Notes: generated by a model not told the origin, from the sequence alone. DNA of 64,000 bases from Penelope pileata (GCA_013396635.1 WBMW01003179.1:106844-170843); one strand, 5' to 3'; positions 11,293 to 22,242 are shown, numbered from the stretch's first letter. Made by a program: numbers and translations.

Positions 11293-11776
11293 CTTAAGTT
11301 CTTCTCTTTGAAGTTTCCAGCCACCGATTTCTTCTGAAAGCTGTATTTTCTCCATTTCCTCTGTTCCAACAGTTTGACTGTGCTGGCATGCAATCTGGGT
11401 CATGTTATCAGCTTGCTTTTAGATGACCTAGATAATCCTTTCCTTTTCCATCACCTGTGGTTTCAGCATTTCACACCCTGACTGCACACTGCGTAAGAGA
11501 TTTTCTTCATTCTTTAGATGCTTGAGCTCCTGTATCTTACTGTCAACCTGTGAATGCAGCTTCTTGACTTCTTCATTGGTAACCTCAAGGGCTCTCTCCT
11601 TCTCCTTCAGACGTGCTGTAGGATTTGACACTGTTCTCTCAGCAGTCTCCAAATCAGCTTGTTTGCCTCTAAGATCTTCTTTGACTTTGCAGAGTGTTTC
11701 ATTGGCCGACTCCAGTTGGACAATCAAGAAGGAGATTTCTCCAATGCTTTCATTTTTTTTTCTCAACTGCAGCCAT
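11293..11776 (-). pseudogene. CCDC158: CCDC158 large coiled-coil exon with +1 frameshift and two stops
   Basis: The exon starts ATGGCTGCAGTTGAG after the acceptor TTGCTGTTATTCAG and ends at CTTAAG|GTCTGT. It is 484 nt, one more than the 161 codons I count in human. Beyond the A9 run (11753-11761) the frame reads NESIGEISFLIVQLESANET, ending LMEKERII-like before TAG at 11428-11430 and TAA at 11419-11421. It then continues NMTQIACQHSQTVGTEE. Human has NESLEKVSSLTAQLESTKEM, EKDKVIE, NMTQLVGQHGRTAGA. The two stops sit on the human E and R codons of the IEILR stretch. The initial MAAVEKK needs eight A, not nine, to stay in frame. Confidence 0.92.
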
Positions 11777-12270
11777 CTGAATAACAGCAATAAAAGGACA
11801 GATCAAGAGAAATGTTTATTTCTGTCTTCAGAATTTCATGTCACCTTTCTGATTTTCTACAGTTCACCTTAAACACCTGGGAGTTACAGAAGAAAATCAG
11901 GTCAACAGAACTTTTGTCACTCAGAACTTTTAAGTGTTAAAATTTACCAACTGCACGGTAAGTTGCAGAAAAATTGTACATGAAAAATTTATTCCTGGTT
12001 TTATTCCTGCAGGCAGTCTTTGATGTCATTTATGTCTACACGAAAATTTGTATAAGCAGCAAAATGCATAGAGATTATATTGTGTCACCTTCAAATGAAA
12101 AACAACAAAGCACCACACTACATGCCAAGGAAGGCTTCTCTGATAAATACCCATTTTTACCACTAACAAGAATTGTCCACTGCTTGTTTCATTTCATGCA
12201 CTAATTTGTTACATGTTCTCCAGAGCTTAAATCTTCTCTCCCTCAGACATAATTCTAATAATACGTAATT

Positions 12271-12291
12271 GAAATTATAAATTATAATTTC
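12271..12291. repeat. Perfect AT palindrome
   Basis: Two 10-base arms, GAAATTATAA and TTATAATTTC, flank a single A. It sits in a strongly AT-rich patch (about 12245-12360). It could extrude a small hairpin, and chance occurrence in AT-rich DNA is likely. Confidence 0.8.
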
Positions 12292-12956
12292 AAATTAAAT
12301 AATATTAAAAATACTGACATAAACATTTCATAGCTACTAATTAAAAACATGAATTAAAAATGTGGCCAAACAGAATTACCATCACACATTTCTGCTAATA
12401 ATGACTTTTGTTATTATTTTGGATGCTAGGAATATTTGTATATTGTTAAAGCTGAAGTAGAGAACAAAGCAGGAAGCTCAGAGAATGGCAGAATGAAAAT
12501 GCAAGCTGAAGACACAGGAGAAAAAAGATTTGAAAATTATGCTTGCTTATGATTATGCTGATTCTAGTCTTCTCCGCCAGCAGACTGCAGGAGAAGGATT
12601 TACTTAACGTATTCTTGAACAGGAGAACACTATACTGAAGGAAATAGTTTCGGCATCTTCATCAGAAGCACTGTGACACTAATTAGGCAACCAAATCTAA
12701 TGAAACCACAAACTAATCTCCAAAAATTCAGTCATTAAAGAATAATCTTATGTAAAGAAGAAAAGCAAGGGTAATTATAACACATGAAGCCAGTTTTTAT
12801 GAAACCAACCCTGGTGCAGCAAATTTGGAATGTTCAGCACTGTTAAGAAAATCTTGGACAAGAGTTAGTTACAAAATATGTGTAAAGGGACCAAGGCTCC
12901 TTATCACAGAGATATAAACCATAAGGCTAAAGCAGAAGTGGCTCAGCGCCTTTAAT

Positions 12957-13020
12957 ATCACAGAATCACAGAATCATTTGTGTTGGAAGAAACCTTTAAA
13001 GGTCATCTGGTCTGATTCTG
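12957..13020 (-). mobile_element. CR1 LINE 3' tail, short truncated copy
   Basis: ATCACAGAATCACAGAATCA is the reverse complement of the CR1 terminal ATTCTGTG repeat. It is followed by TGTGTTGGAAGAAACCTTTA and GGTCATCTGGTCTGATT, the antisense CR1 3' UTR. Only about 64 bp remain, as is usual for 5'-truncated CR1. The element points leftward. Confidence 0.9.
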
Positions 13021-15439
13021 TCAAATTCTTCATTTTCAGGTACAATAAGAAACATTTTAGAAAACTTGTACAGTCAAAGTGTTTAGTTATACAAAACCCT
13101 CAGCACGGAAGAAAGGAAACCAGTGTAGATTCACAAGACTTTATTTAATTGGAATTGATCAGGCAACGGATCATTACCTACATTCCTTAGGGGGAGGGAT
13201 AGTGGTATAAAGAAAGTAGACAGGTAAGGAAAAAGCAAATGAATAAAAATAAGGGAAAAGGAATTTTTCAGACCAGAAGAGAAAAAAAATCCAGTCTAAG
13301 CGAGAGTAATAACTATAGACAAGCTTTGGCAGTTTGCCTATTACCCGTGAAGAAAGTAAAGAGGAAACATGAAGAAAAAATAGCTGAGTGACACAGAGGA
13401 ATATGGAATCACAAAAACAAGATTTTAAGTGGCAAGTCTACAGGCAAGGAAGGAATATGGGCTCAGCAAGGAGAACTTGTCCTTCTCATTCATCATATGT
13501 ACCACAGTGAGTGCACAGCAGGGCTGTGACATTCACAGATGACCCTATTACAACACACACTGTTGATTTCTGTCCACACAGCATTTTTTTACCTCAACAA
13601 TGCAATAAGTCCCTGTGTCTGTCCACTTTACTTGTTATGCTACTTTTCTGCATTTATGTATCTTGAGAAATCTGGATTTTTGTTTCATAACGCTACTAAA
13701 GAGAAAGATTGTGGGACACAGATGCAAACAAGAGCTGCAGAGCACGGGGAAATGCATCCTGAGGAGTCTCTCAATCTGAAACCTTGAAGAAGCAACACAT
13801 CAGCAACAGGGGAGGGTGGAGATTTATCCACACTGCCAGGTACTGCTCAGTATAACCTAAAAGCATAAGCAGGTTAAAAGAAAGATTAGGTAACCCCCTC
13901 CAGGGCTAACAAATTTTACTGCTGGGGCAGCCATCCTGATTCAGGAAATCTACATTTTAAGTCCCTGGACATGGAGACAATGAGGTATACGTAGCTAAGT
14001 ATCACGTTAAGCCTGACCATTTTTCTATATATCTGCCACTAGATACTGAAGGAATCAGCTAGATGACACTGATTTGATCTATCAAAGTAAATCAGTAAAC
14101 CAAGGTTTTAGAAAAGAAATAAAATGATCCCCATTCTTCTCAGTTGGCCATTAACTCTGAAACTCAGTAATGATCCTTCTTTGGGAGAAGCTTCCAAATA
14201 CTAGGTACACAACTCTATATAAACAGCACTAAATCCAACCACCATCTCAAAGGAAAACCCAACCAACCCAAAAACCCCACCCCAAAACAGTAAAATTACT
14301 GAATTTCACAAATATAACTTTTCCAATATGGAATGATTGTGAATCTAGTAGTAAATATAATGCTAGACTCTTGCAAACACATTACCATAGGGCTTTACTA
14401 TATCCGGGTATTTGCCCAGAACCTCTGCTGCCATATGGAAGAATTTATTCCATTGTGGCTAGAAATGAAGCACACAATGCTAGCACACAAACTGCAATGA
14501 TCACTGCAATTCACCCCTTACTGTGGAGTACTTGGGCACCTATAGCCTTACGTTTTGTGTTTACACCTTTTCTGTCACATTAGTATTAAGGACCATACCT
14601 TCAATATCTGCTTGATTCCATTTTCAGTCAACACGATACTTAACATAATGACAGATATCAGACACAGGATTTCTCTAAGAAAAAGAAAAAGTATGCTGCT
14701 TTAATTCATGGATATTCTCATTGCACCAGCACCTGTGAAGAAAAAGAACTGTCCCTGTTTTCTTATATATTCATTAATAAATTATTTTCCAGTATATTAA
14801 GAAACAACTTTATGTCATAAAAATGAATTTTATTCTTCTCATTTTAATTAGGAGGAATTCAAGGACATGGAGGTAGCTGGTTCTTCTCCTTTATAAAGTC
14901 CTGTGCTTTGCTTTGTCTGGATGAACACAAATGCATGCTTTCATAAATACTCGGCAGCATCTTCTGTCAAGTTTTTCAACAAATTTGTACGTCTTGAGTT
15001 TGGGAGATTGATTAACAGCTCCCCTAGGACAATTCTGAGATCTTATGCCTCTAGGAAAGGTGAGGGAGGAAAAATAATTGCTCACAGACAGTCTGGAGCA
15101 GGAAGGTATACGAAGGGGCTTAATTTGCTTCCTTTGGATTTTCCTAGGCGACTGGTGCTTTGGAAGCCAGAGCAGGGAGAGACGGAGCAGCAGCATCCAC
15201 ATCAGGGATAATCTGACACGTTTAATATAACACAATGTAAGAAAAAACAACACCTCAGACACTTCTTGAGGGCACATAACACAGAAAACCGGAGTCCTTT
15301 CTCCAGAACCCAATGCCAAGTACCAGAAACGCTGTCTTACTGTTAAAACAATGCCTCCAACCCTCCCGTAGCAGCCTCTCCTAGCACAGCAACGCCCATG
15401 CAACAGGGCAGCTTGCCCTAAAACAGCCCCTGTCACCGC

Positions 15440-15880
15440 CCCCTCCTTCTCGGTGTGGGGATGGGAAGTTCCTCGCGCAAGGGCTGCACGAGCCTGCCCG
15501 CTGCCCTTCCCTGACGAGCAACGAAAGCGACCTCACCCACCTGCACAAAGCTATCCCGACCCCTCTAAGCCCTCTACATAGCTGCTCCCAGGTGCTTTAT
15601 TTTGGTTTCTTCTCTTAAAATCATCAGTGCAAGCACCAGCTACCTCCTTTCCAGAAGGCTCCTTCCTCACGCTGAGGAGAATCACCCCGCCGCTTTCCCG
15701 CCTCTCGCCGGGACCCGCACCGCCTCAGCACTGCCGCGGGGCCGCTGGGGGGCGCCCGTGCTCCGTCCTCACACCACAAAATGGCCGCTCGAGTGTCCCC
15801 CCCCATTCCCTGGGCGATGGGTGCTGCCCGTCTGTGGGGTACAGCTGTCCTCATGGATGGCGAGGGTTCAATGACTCCGT
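15440..15880. promoter_or_regulatory. CpG island with YY1-like site, orphan promoter candidate
   Basis: This is the only clearly CpG-rich stretch in the window, with runs such as CCGCCGCTTTCCCGCC, CTCTCGCCGGGACCCGC and TGCCGCGGGGCCGC. Flanking DNA is AT-rich. CACAAAATGGCCGCTCG at 15775-15791 resembles a YY1 site of the kind found just downstream of transcription starts. The island lies upstream of the minus-strand CCDC158 remnant, so it is best read as that gene's ancestral promoter. A plus-strand transcript is also possible, since a short open frame starts at the ATG of the YY1-like site and a GGAG|GTAAAA donor lies at about 15894. SHROOM3 starts 6 kb away, so this could alternatively be a distal promoter for it. 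Confidence 0.6.
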
Positions 15881-16690
15881 GCTCGAGCCTGGAGGTAAAA
15901 ATTCTCTCATGGGGGGAGCGGACAGGGAAGTGCCTGGGTCATCGTTGTAATTGCATTCTGACAGAGGTGCCATGTTTTTAGGTGCTGGCCGTGAGCTTGA
16001 GAGGAGAACTTAGGGTGAGGAATGTTTCTCCTGACAGAGGAAAAGCTCAGTGCCAAAAGCCTCCTGCCAAAAATCCAGTTCAGGAATAAAATCAAAACCT
16101 GATTTTTGCACTGATTTGTTCAGAGATAAAAGTGGTTTCTGGTTCCTGAAGGTGATGCAGCCTGACTGGTGTTTGCATTTCCTGACAGGAGAGCAGGCAC
16201 AGAATCACCACACGATCACTTCAGCGGAGGAAATCAGGTGTCTGGCTGCCCTGTTTTGGAACTTGGTTTCAGGAGAGAACTAGATGGGCCCTCTTTCTGA
16301 GCTATTCAAAATAATAGACAATAGGCTTATACAAGAGCCCTCACGTTACAGCTCTTGAGGAACTGGAATGTGAACTGGGTCCAAAGGAAGCACCAGAGTG
16401 CTGGAGAACTTAAGTCAGAGAAAACTCAGGGTGTTCCCTCAGGGGTGTGAGCTCCACCACTTTTCATTTTGGAAGTCTGTAACTGAGCTGCAACAAGGGA
16501 AACCACTTCAGACATTGAATAATAACACTGGATAATTACTTATATTAATGGAATCTTTTATTAATTTAGTGTTAGAATGAAGGCTTTTGTCTGATGTACC
16601 TACTTCTGTGCATCTTGATAAGTTATTGCATTGAGTGCAAAATGAGTTCATGGTCATATATAGAAAATCAGGGGTTGCTGAATAAAATAG

Positions 16691-16985
16691 AATAGTTCAG
16701 TTGGATAAGACCTTCAAAGATTTTCTAGTTCAGCTGCCTGACCAACTCAGGGCTAACGAAAAGTTAAAGCATGTTATTGAGGGTGATGTCCAAATGCCTT
16801 TTGAACACCAACAGGCGTGGGGCATCAGCTGCTTCTCTAGGAAGGCTGTTTCAGTGTTTGATACAATAGTACAGAAATTTTTCTTAATGCCCAGACTGAA
16901 CCTCCCCTGGTGCAGTTTTGATCCCTTCCCACGCATCCTGTCATTGGTTTCCACATTGGGATCAATGCTTAAACTGAAGGACCGG
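16691..16985 (-). mobile_element. CR1 LINE 3' UTR fragment
   Basis: About 295 bp of antisense CR1 3' region. Recognisable blocks are AATAGTTCAGTTGGATAAGA, CTTCAAAGATTTTCTAGTTC, GGGCTAACGAAAAGTTAAAG, CTCTAGGAAGGCTGTTTCAG, TTTTTCTTAATGCCCAGACT and GAACCTCCCCTGGTGCAGTT. The adjoining AATAAAATAG replaces the usual terminal octamer repeat. The two open frames of about 90-100 codons over this region are artefacts of the element. Moderate divergence from the family sequence indicates an old insertion. Confidence 0.9.
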
Positions 16986-17261
16986 ACATCAACGCCATCC
17001 ATTTAAAACATCGAAACCCAAAACATTTTTCATGACAATTCATAATTGCAGATGGAGTGGCTGACGTACATTTCTTGCCTGGGAGCTAGAAACTGATTTT
17101 GGCAATTTGGCACACAACATTTTGTTCTGTTTCCATTGGTAATCTTAACTCTTTGCTGCTTCTTGGAACCTAGTTGTGTTGGCATTGTGCTCCCTTGTTT
17201 ATTAAAAAGGCTTTGCCAATTGTCCTTAAGGACCAATTGGTGTATGTATTTATCTGTCTGC

Positions 17262-17360
17262 ATATTTAATGTATGTATATGTATACACTTGTGTGTATAA
17301 ATCTATACATATTTATTTACATACAATATATATAAATACACACACACACACACACATATA
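17262..17360. repeat. TA/TG-rich stretch with a (CA)n microsatellite
   Basis: Alternating TGTA, TATA and finally a nearly pure CA run (about 17338-17355). Alternating purine-pyrimidine sequence of this type can be length-polymorphic. Confidence 0.85.
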
Positions 17361-20300
17361 GCCTTTCCCTTTTCCACAATACTTTCACAAACATCCTGTT
17401 TCCATTGACATATGTTGCTGTATGCCTTTATAAAACCTGGCTATTTGTTCACTTCTTTGCATGAGAAGGCTAGAAATAATAATAAAGACAGAATCAAAAA
17501 TGGTTTGTACCTGAAAAAATCACTGTGAGCCCTTTATCCTTTACAGACTCACTCCTGTGAGGCCAAGAGAGTTATGCTGGAGCAAAACAAGGACATGAGA
17601 AGAAAGAAGCAGCTCATCCTGAACTCATTGTCAGCGTGCCTATATGGATGATTTTCTGTTACATGCAGCATGCTATGTAATCATTTACACTTCTGCTCTT
17701 CAGACATCCAACTCTGAGCTGTTTCGGCATGTTATTCCTCTTCAGAAGTCTCTTCAGTCCAGGTGAGGGCTGCTTTATTTTAGAAAATAAGTCTTGAGAA
17801 GTAAATAATGAATTTTCTTCCTCCTTCCCCTGAGATAAATGGGAGGCAGATTTATTTGATTTTAATGTTTAATTCTGCAGTCCAAAAGGCAGTAGCATGC
17901 TTACAAAATGTAGAAGCTGAATTTTCTTTCTTTGATTTTTAGCTTTATCTTTAATCTAACCTGATGACTTGCGAGCTCAGGAACTCAGATAGGATTAATA
18001 TTACCTTTCTGAATGCTTACTAGAAAATTTGCCTCCTTTCTGAAAAGTAAATGCTTGCTAACTAGTCTGTGAAATGTTTGCCTTTAAATCAGTAAAGACA
18101 ATTTAAACTCTTCCCAGCTCTGTTAAAAATCTGTGTTAGCTAGGGGCCAGCAGATGGGGGCAGTATTGCTCCAACGAACTTGCAAATGAAACCTGGAATA
18201 GTTGAAGGAATTTGGTAGGAGTCAGGGCAGCCATCAGCAAGGAGGCAGTGCCTTTACAGATGATAAATACAACATATGTTCTTGAATACTCAAGAAATGT
18301 GAAATCAATGACAATTTCTCCTGCTTTAGCAGGAGTTTGTTCAAGTTTATTATTTTGTGTGGGCAGCACTTTCCTGAATCCAGGTTTCTATTGGATCCCA
18401 ACAACAGAGCTCTCAGCTCTGTTCTGAGAGGAAGCCATCAGATAATTCCTTTCATTTCCCAAAAAGAGCATCTGCACTTACGCTATGTGAGGCATTTGCC
18501 AGAGGCTAGATGGGGGGGGAAAAAGGTTTAAGATTTCAAAATGCTTATATGTAGGTGAATGACAAATATTCCTTTAACTGTGTTCATCACTGAAATCTGT
18601 TTCTCAGGAGAATTAGCTCTAGGCTTATGCACAGAAGTGCTCATCTATATTTTGTTAATCCTCCTTTCTTCCTGAATAGTTGCTCTATGTTACAATGTTA
18701 CCATACACCAGTTTTGTTTGTACCAAGACTGGCAGAAAGTTACATTTTAGCAGGGTGGGTCTAGAGTTGATGCAATCTCTGGCATTCAGAAATCTCCTGG
18801 TTTCTCTGGGCATCAGCGTTGTGAAAATGGCCCACGCAGTTTTCCCAGTAAGATGAGAGTTAGGATCTATGAACACTTGACAGGTTTTTAACTCCTGTAC
18901 ATGACAGGCTACTGAGGAAGCAGAACAGTATCTCGCAACCCTTTTTGGCTTGTTGTTCAAACCATTTTCTTAGCTGGTCTTGTGTTTCCGGTGTCTGTAA
19001 GTACATGTACGTAAGTATTTTTAGACCTAAATTAGCATGACACAGGACTGAAAGGACTAGCAAATGTGGAGGCAGTAGGGCTGTTCCAGGAGATACTAAA
19101 CACACAGTTCTAGTCATACAGCAGCAATTTGTTTTTTTATGTTAGATGGATTAATATCACTAATCTGTCATGATGAGAAGTCACGGTTGTAAGTCTACTG
19201 AATATTTAAGTTGCTAAATCTTAATATAAATCAGGTACCTTAAAGATTAAAGTTTCACTCCTCAACAAGCATAGTAAGATAGGATCTCTCAGCCTCAAGG
19301 AGTAACTTTCAGAGACATGCCAGCCCAAGGGGATATCTCTGCTGTGCAGCCTGCTACTTCAGCATGAAGAGCTCACATTGGGCTTTCTCTGACTGCTGTT
19401 TTTATAGCAAAAGGTATCTCACAGTCAAACTTAGAATCTTACCATGTTGGTTTTGACCCCTCAATGTGATTCTTTATTCTTTCATGAGGGATTTCAGTAG
19501 GTCACCTGTTTATTGGGCTGTACCCTCTTTGATCATGGTCATGGTGGTGAGCACCTATCTGGTGTTCTGCTATTCAAGCACTGTCCAGTTCAAGGAACAG
19601 TCACATCAAGGCCTACTGTGGTTCATAAGCCTGAGTGAGACTTGTGTCAAGTGCAGAAGCTGAGCATATGTGTCGCAAGGAGGAGAAAACTCTGCACTTG
19701 AAATGGTGACAAGCTTGGTGGTGTTATGGACAAAAATGGTGTTGTATTCAGTACCCAAAATGAACTGAGGTACTGGAGTAGAAGAAAGATCATCGGAAAA
19801 GATGATGGTAACTTACTCATCAGCCAGTGTCAGCACCATGAGAAAGACAGCTCTTACTGAAATTGTGGTGTCTGCAGATATTAGATACAGTGACCAACAT
19901 CTTTTCTTGGATATAATTCAGAGTACCTTAGCTTGTTAGTAGACTGGCATGTTCTCACACAGTCTTAAATAGTTCTGATGGTTATGGATAGGAGGATGTA
20001 TGGCCCCGAGAGGTGGCTCCTGGAGCCTTCGCCTGTCTCTGCAAGGCCCATGGAGGAACAGAAATGAATTGCTCTTTGTGGTGATTTGGAGTGAGGGTTT
20101 TTACAGTGAAACACTAGCAATGTTTGAAATCTGATTTCAGGCAAGCTGAAGGATGATTGCTGGATAAAAGCAATCTGTGAGCCTGACCATGATGTGAAGC
20201 TAATGAAAAATCAGGCTGTGGGAGGGAAGCTGAGGATACAGAGCTCAATATAAGCAAGGATTGAGGATCATCTACCATGGAAAAATAGAGAGGTCTTTTT

Positions 20301-21239
20301 TATGTTCCTCCTCTTGGCTACTAGGAATGAGAGCTAGGACAGACATGGCAAATAAAAGGCTGTGGGGAAACTGTCAGATCTTAAAGAGGATGGGAATGGG
20401 GCAGTGTGAAGGGCATGAAAAAATGTGAAGAGATTTCTGGTTTTAGACTCACAGCTACAAGGCTTTCCCCCCACAGCCAGGATCTGAGTGCAGTACAGTT
20501 CATTATGCGTTTGTTAACACAAAGCTTTCAAAGCTGAAAGAAGAAATAATGCACATCCCAGGTGCTGTGAGATCAAAAGTGCGGTACCTTGCAGACACAG
20601 GCTTGTATTTGTTTACTCAGCTACACAAGCAGGAAAGGGGGTGGGCTGTGGGCTGCCCTCTCCATCATCCTGCTCAAGTGCAGATACAAAACAGAAGCTT
20701 TTGTGAACACCTCTACTGATATATTTTAGGAGTAAAGTCAACATCTGCTGAAGTGATGAGACAAATGCCAGAGCCTAAATGTGTGGAGACAATAATAGAT
20801 AAACTCGCAATCCTAAATTCTGCATAGTCAGTGGTGACTGCTTAGATTCATAAAAATATCCTAAGTTCTCACTGTTGATTCTTATTCAGCATATTGGGAA
20901 AGCACAGATTTCTTATGACAATGTAGTGTTTGAAGGAAAGGAAATATGCTTAGTGAAGTCAGTGGGTACCATGTGGAAGAAAAGCACTTTATGAGAGTGA
21001 AATTATTAGCACTGCTCAACTCTGATTTGGAACAGGTCCACTGTGTTTTCAGCAACTGGCAGTTTGCATTGTTACAATTCCTTGACAAATACAATAGAAA
21101 GATGGTGGTTTCTGGAGGCATGATAAAAGGGTGAGCCCCAGCTTTTGCACACTGCATTTTAGTGTTGCATGCTTGGTGTGCACAATTGGGCAGCATTGCT
21201 TTTCTTGCCTTAATCCATCTCCCTCTCTCTCTCACTCAC
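17361..21239. other. Intergenic interval, nothing recognised
   Basis: No exon, RNA gene or clear transposon was recognised on either strand between the CA repeat and the SHROOM3 leader region. Short open frames such as 18685-18960 minus have no exon signals or family resemblance. Confidence 0.5.
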
Positions 21240-22077
21240 TTCCTCACCCTCTCATAGCAGCAGTAGCTGCAGCAGCTTTGGCAGATCACTGGAGAGAGCA
21301 CAGAGAGTGAAAAGAGCTCAGCTATCGTCTTAACGTTTTTCCCAAAGGATTAATTTCACTTACTTTTCCAGTTTTGCTGGTAGACTTTTTAAAAAAATCT
21401 TTTAATTCTGAAAAATGTGGAGTTATTTCGCATTTGAAACCTGTCTAAATAGTTTTCAGAATGGACTTTTTCTCTCCTCCTCCCCCAGCCTTTTTTGACG
21501 ACTCAAAAAATTGTGTAGTAAGTGAACAAAGTAACTGAGAGCGTGAGAGGGAGAAGACGCTTCCATTCTTTTAGTGCAGTGGGCTGAGGCAAAACGGCCA
21601 TTGTAATGGTAAATTGCATGCAGAAAGGAAGAAAAGACTGATAATCAATCACAAATGAAGCATTCGTTCGGATTTTGGCAATTTGCTGGCCAATGGCTTT
21701 TAAATGTATAAGCTTTTCTTTTCTTTCGTTTTTGTCCACATATTCCAAAACTTAAATTTGATATACTGAGAACAGGAAGATAAATCTTTATAGAGCTATC
21801 GTGCCTAGAATACCTGGGAATGGGCAAAGCACAGTGCTGAAACGGCAGTAAAAAGTGACGGTTCCGAAGGAGAAACAGCATGCTGAAATGTTGGTGGGAA
21901 ACCTTTTTAACCTGTCACCTTGGACTCCACCTCTGAAGAAAAATATTCCATCTCAGATGCGTCTTGTTTCGTGTGTTTGGGGATGACTTGTGGCGGGCTT
22001 CCAGGGAGTTTGATTTGCTGCTTTATTGTTCTGTGATTGCCAGAGCTGTTTTTGTGACTGACTATGTGATAGGACAG
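21240..22077 (+). promoter_or_regulatory. SHROOM3: Probable SHROOM3 promoter-proximal and 5' leader region
   Basis: The transcription start cannot be fixed. The region upstream of the coding exon is not CpG-rich. A pyrimidine-rich initiator-like tract (TCTCTCACTCACTTCCTCACC, about 21226-21247) followed by GCAGCAGTAGCTGCAGCAGC is one plausible start area. The last 120 bases hold three out-of-frame upstream ORFs: 21957-21986 (9 codons), 21983-22036 (17 codons, overlapping the first) and a start-stop ATGTGA at 22064-22069. An intron within the leader is possible, in which case only the 3' part belongs to the mRNA. Confidence 0.4.
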
Positions 22078-22242
22078 ATGAGGATGTTAGACAATATTAA
22101 CACCAGCATATCATCTTCAGAGTCCAGCATTACCCACAAAGGAAGATACATCTACCTGGAGGCACTGCTTCAAGGAGGCGCTCCATGGGGATTCACACTG
22201 AAAGGCGGACTGGAGAATGGAGAGCCATTAATCATCTCAAAG
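22078..22242 (+). CDS. SHROOM3: SHROOM3 first coding exon (N-terminal half of PDZ domain)
   Basis: SHROOM3 is a cytoskeletal scaffold that binds F-actin and Rho kinase and drives apical constriction of epithelial cells. The exon encodes 55 residues. An N-terminal lead MRMLDNINTSISSSESSITH is followed by KGRYIYLEALLQGGAPWGFT and LKGGLENGEPLIISK. The second part is nearly identical to human SHROOM3 (KGRYIYLEAFLEGGAPWGFTLKGG, then EHGEPLIISK). WGFT is the carboxylate-binding loop of the PDZ fold. The exon ends in phase 0 at AAG|GTATTT, and the rest of the PDZ (VEEGGKAD in human) lies in the next exon, which I did not find in this window. ATG 22078 is the first in-frame ATG. It has a weak context (C at -3), and ATG 22084 two codons later has A at -3 and could be used. 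SHROOM2 and SHROOM4 fit less well in the lead and in RYIYLEA. Only the first exon of a protein of about 2,000 residues is present. Confidence 0.93.

Larger units (their letters stand above)
3316..11776 (-). pseudogene. CCDC158: CCDC158 remnant (3' half), apparently inactivated
   Basis: Six confident exons and one candidate align in order on the minus strand with roughly the C-terminal 600 residues of human CCDC158, a protein of about 1,113 residues that is mostly coiled coil. Exon phases agree between neighbours where adjacent exons were found. The locus carries multiple inactivating lesions. In the exon at 11293-11776 an A9 run adds one base, and in-frame TAG (11428-11430) and TAA (11419-11421) follow. 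TAG occurs at 10446-10448. The exon at 9203-9346 has two small frame-shifting deletions and TAG at 9246-9248. The splice acceptor at 8740-8741 reads GA, not AG. Exons for the first 480 or so human residues were not found upstream. Position beside divergent SHROOM3 matches human synteny. A residual transcript or short C-terminal protein is possible. Read errors could explain the A9 run but not all the lesions. Confidence 0.85.
11777..15430. other. AT-rich interval without recognisable genes
   Basis: CCDC158 exons for roughly the first 480 human residues should lie here on the minus strand. I could not identify any with confidence. A minus-strand block near 14600-14670 ending in a good donor (TTGAAG|GTATGG) is too weak to call. 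A 181-codon minus frame (14891-15436) shows no coding character. The interval contains one short CR1 tail and an AT palindrome. Confidence 0.5.

Noticed and set aside
14600..14680. Minus-strand block with IMLSIVLTENGIKQILK before a GTATGG donor, vaguely like human CCDC158 MMLSHEG...IRSIL
   Set aside because: Only MLS and an I-x-x-IL pattern agree. This is too little to call an exon without a search.
14891..15436. 181-codon minus-strand open frame next to the CpG island, containing SPRKI as in human CCDC158
   Set aside because: The five-residue likeness is isolated. The rest is Leu/Cys/Arg-rich with no CCDC158 resemblance, so the frame is more likely chance.
16701..17006. Pair of roughly 90-100-codon open frames
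   Set aside because: They fall on the CR1 3' UTR fragment and are not genes.
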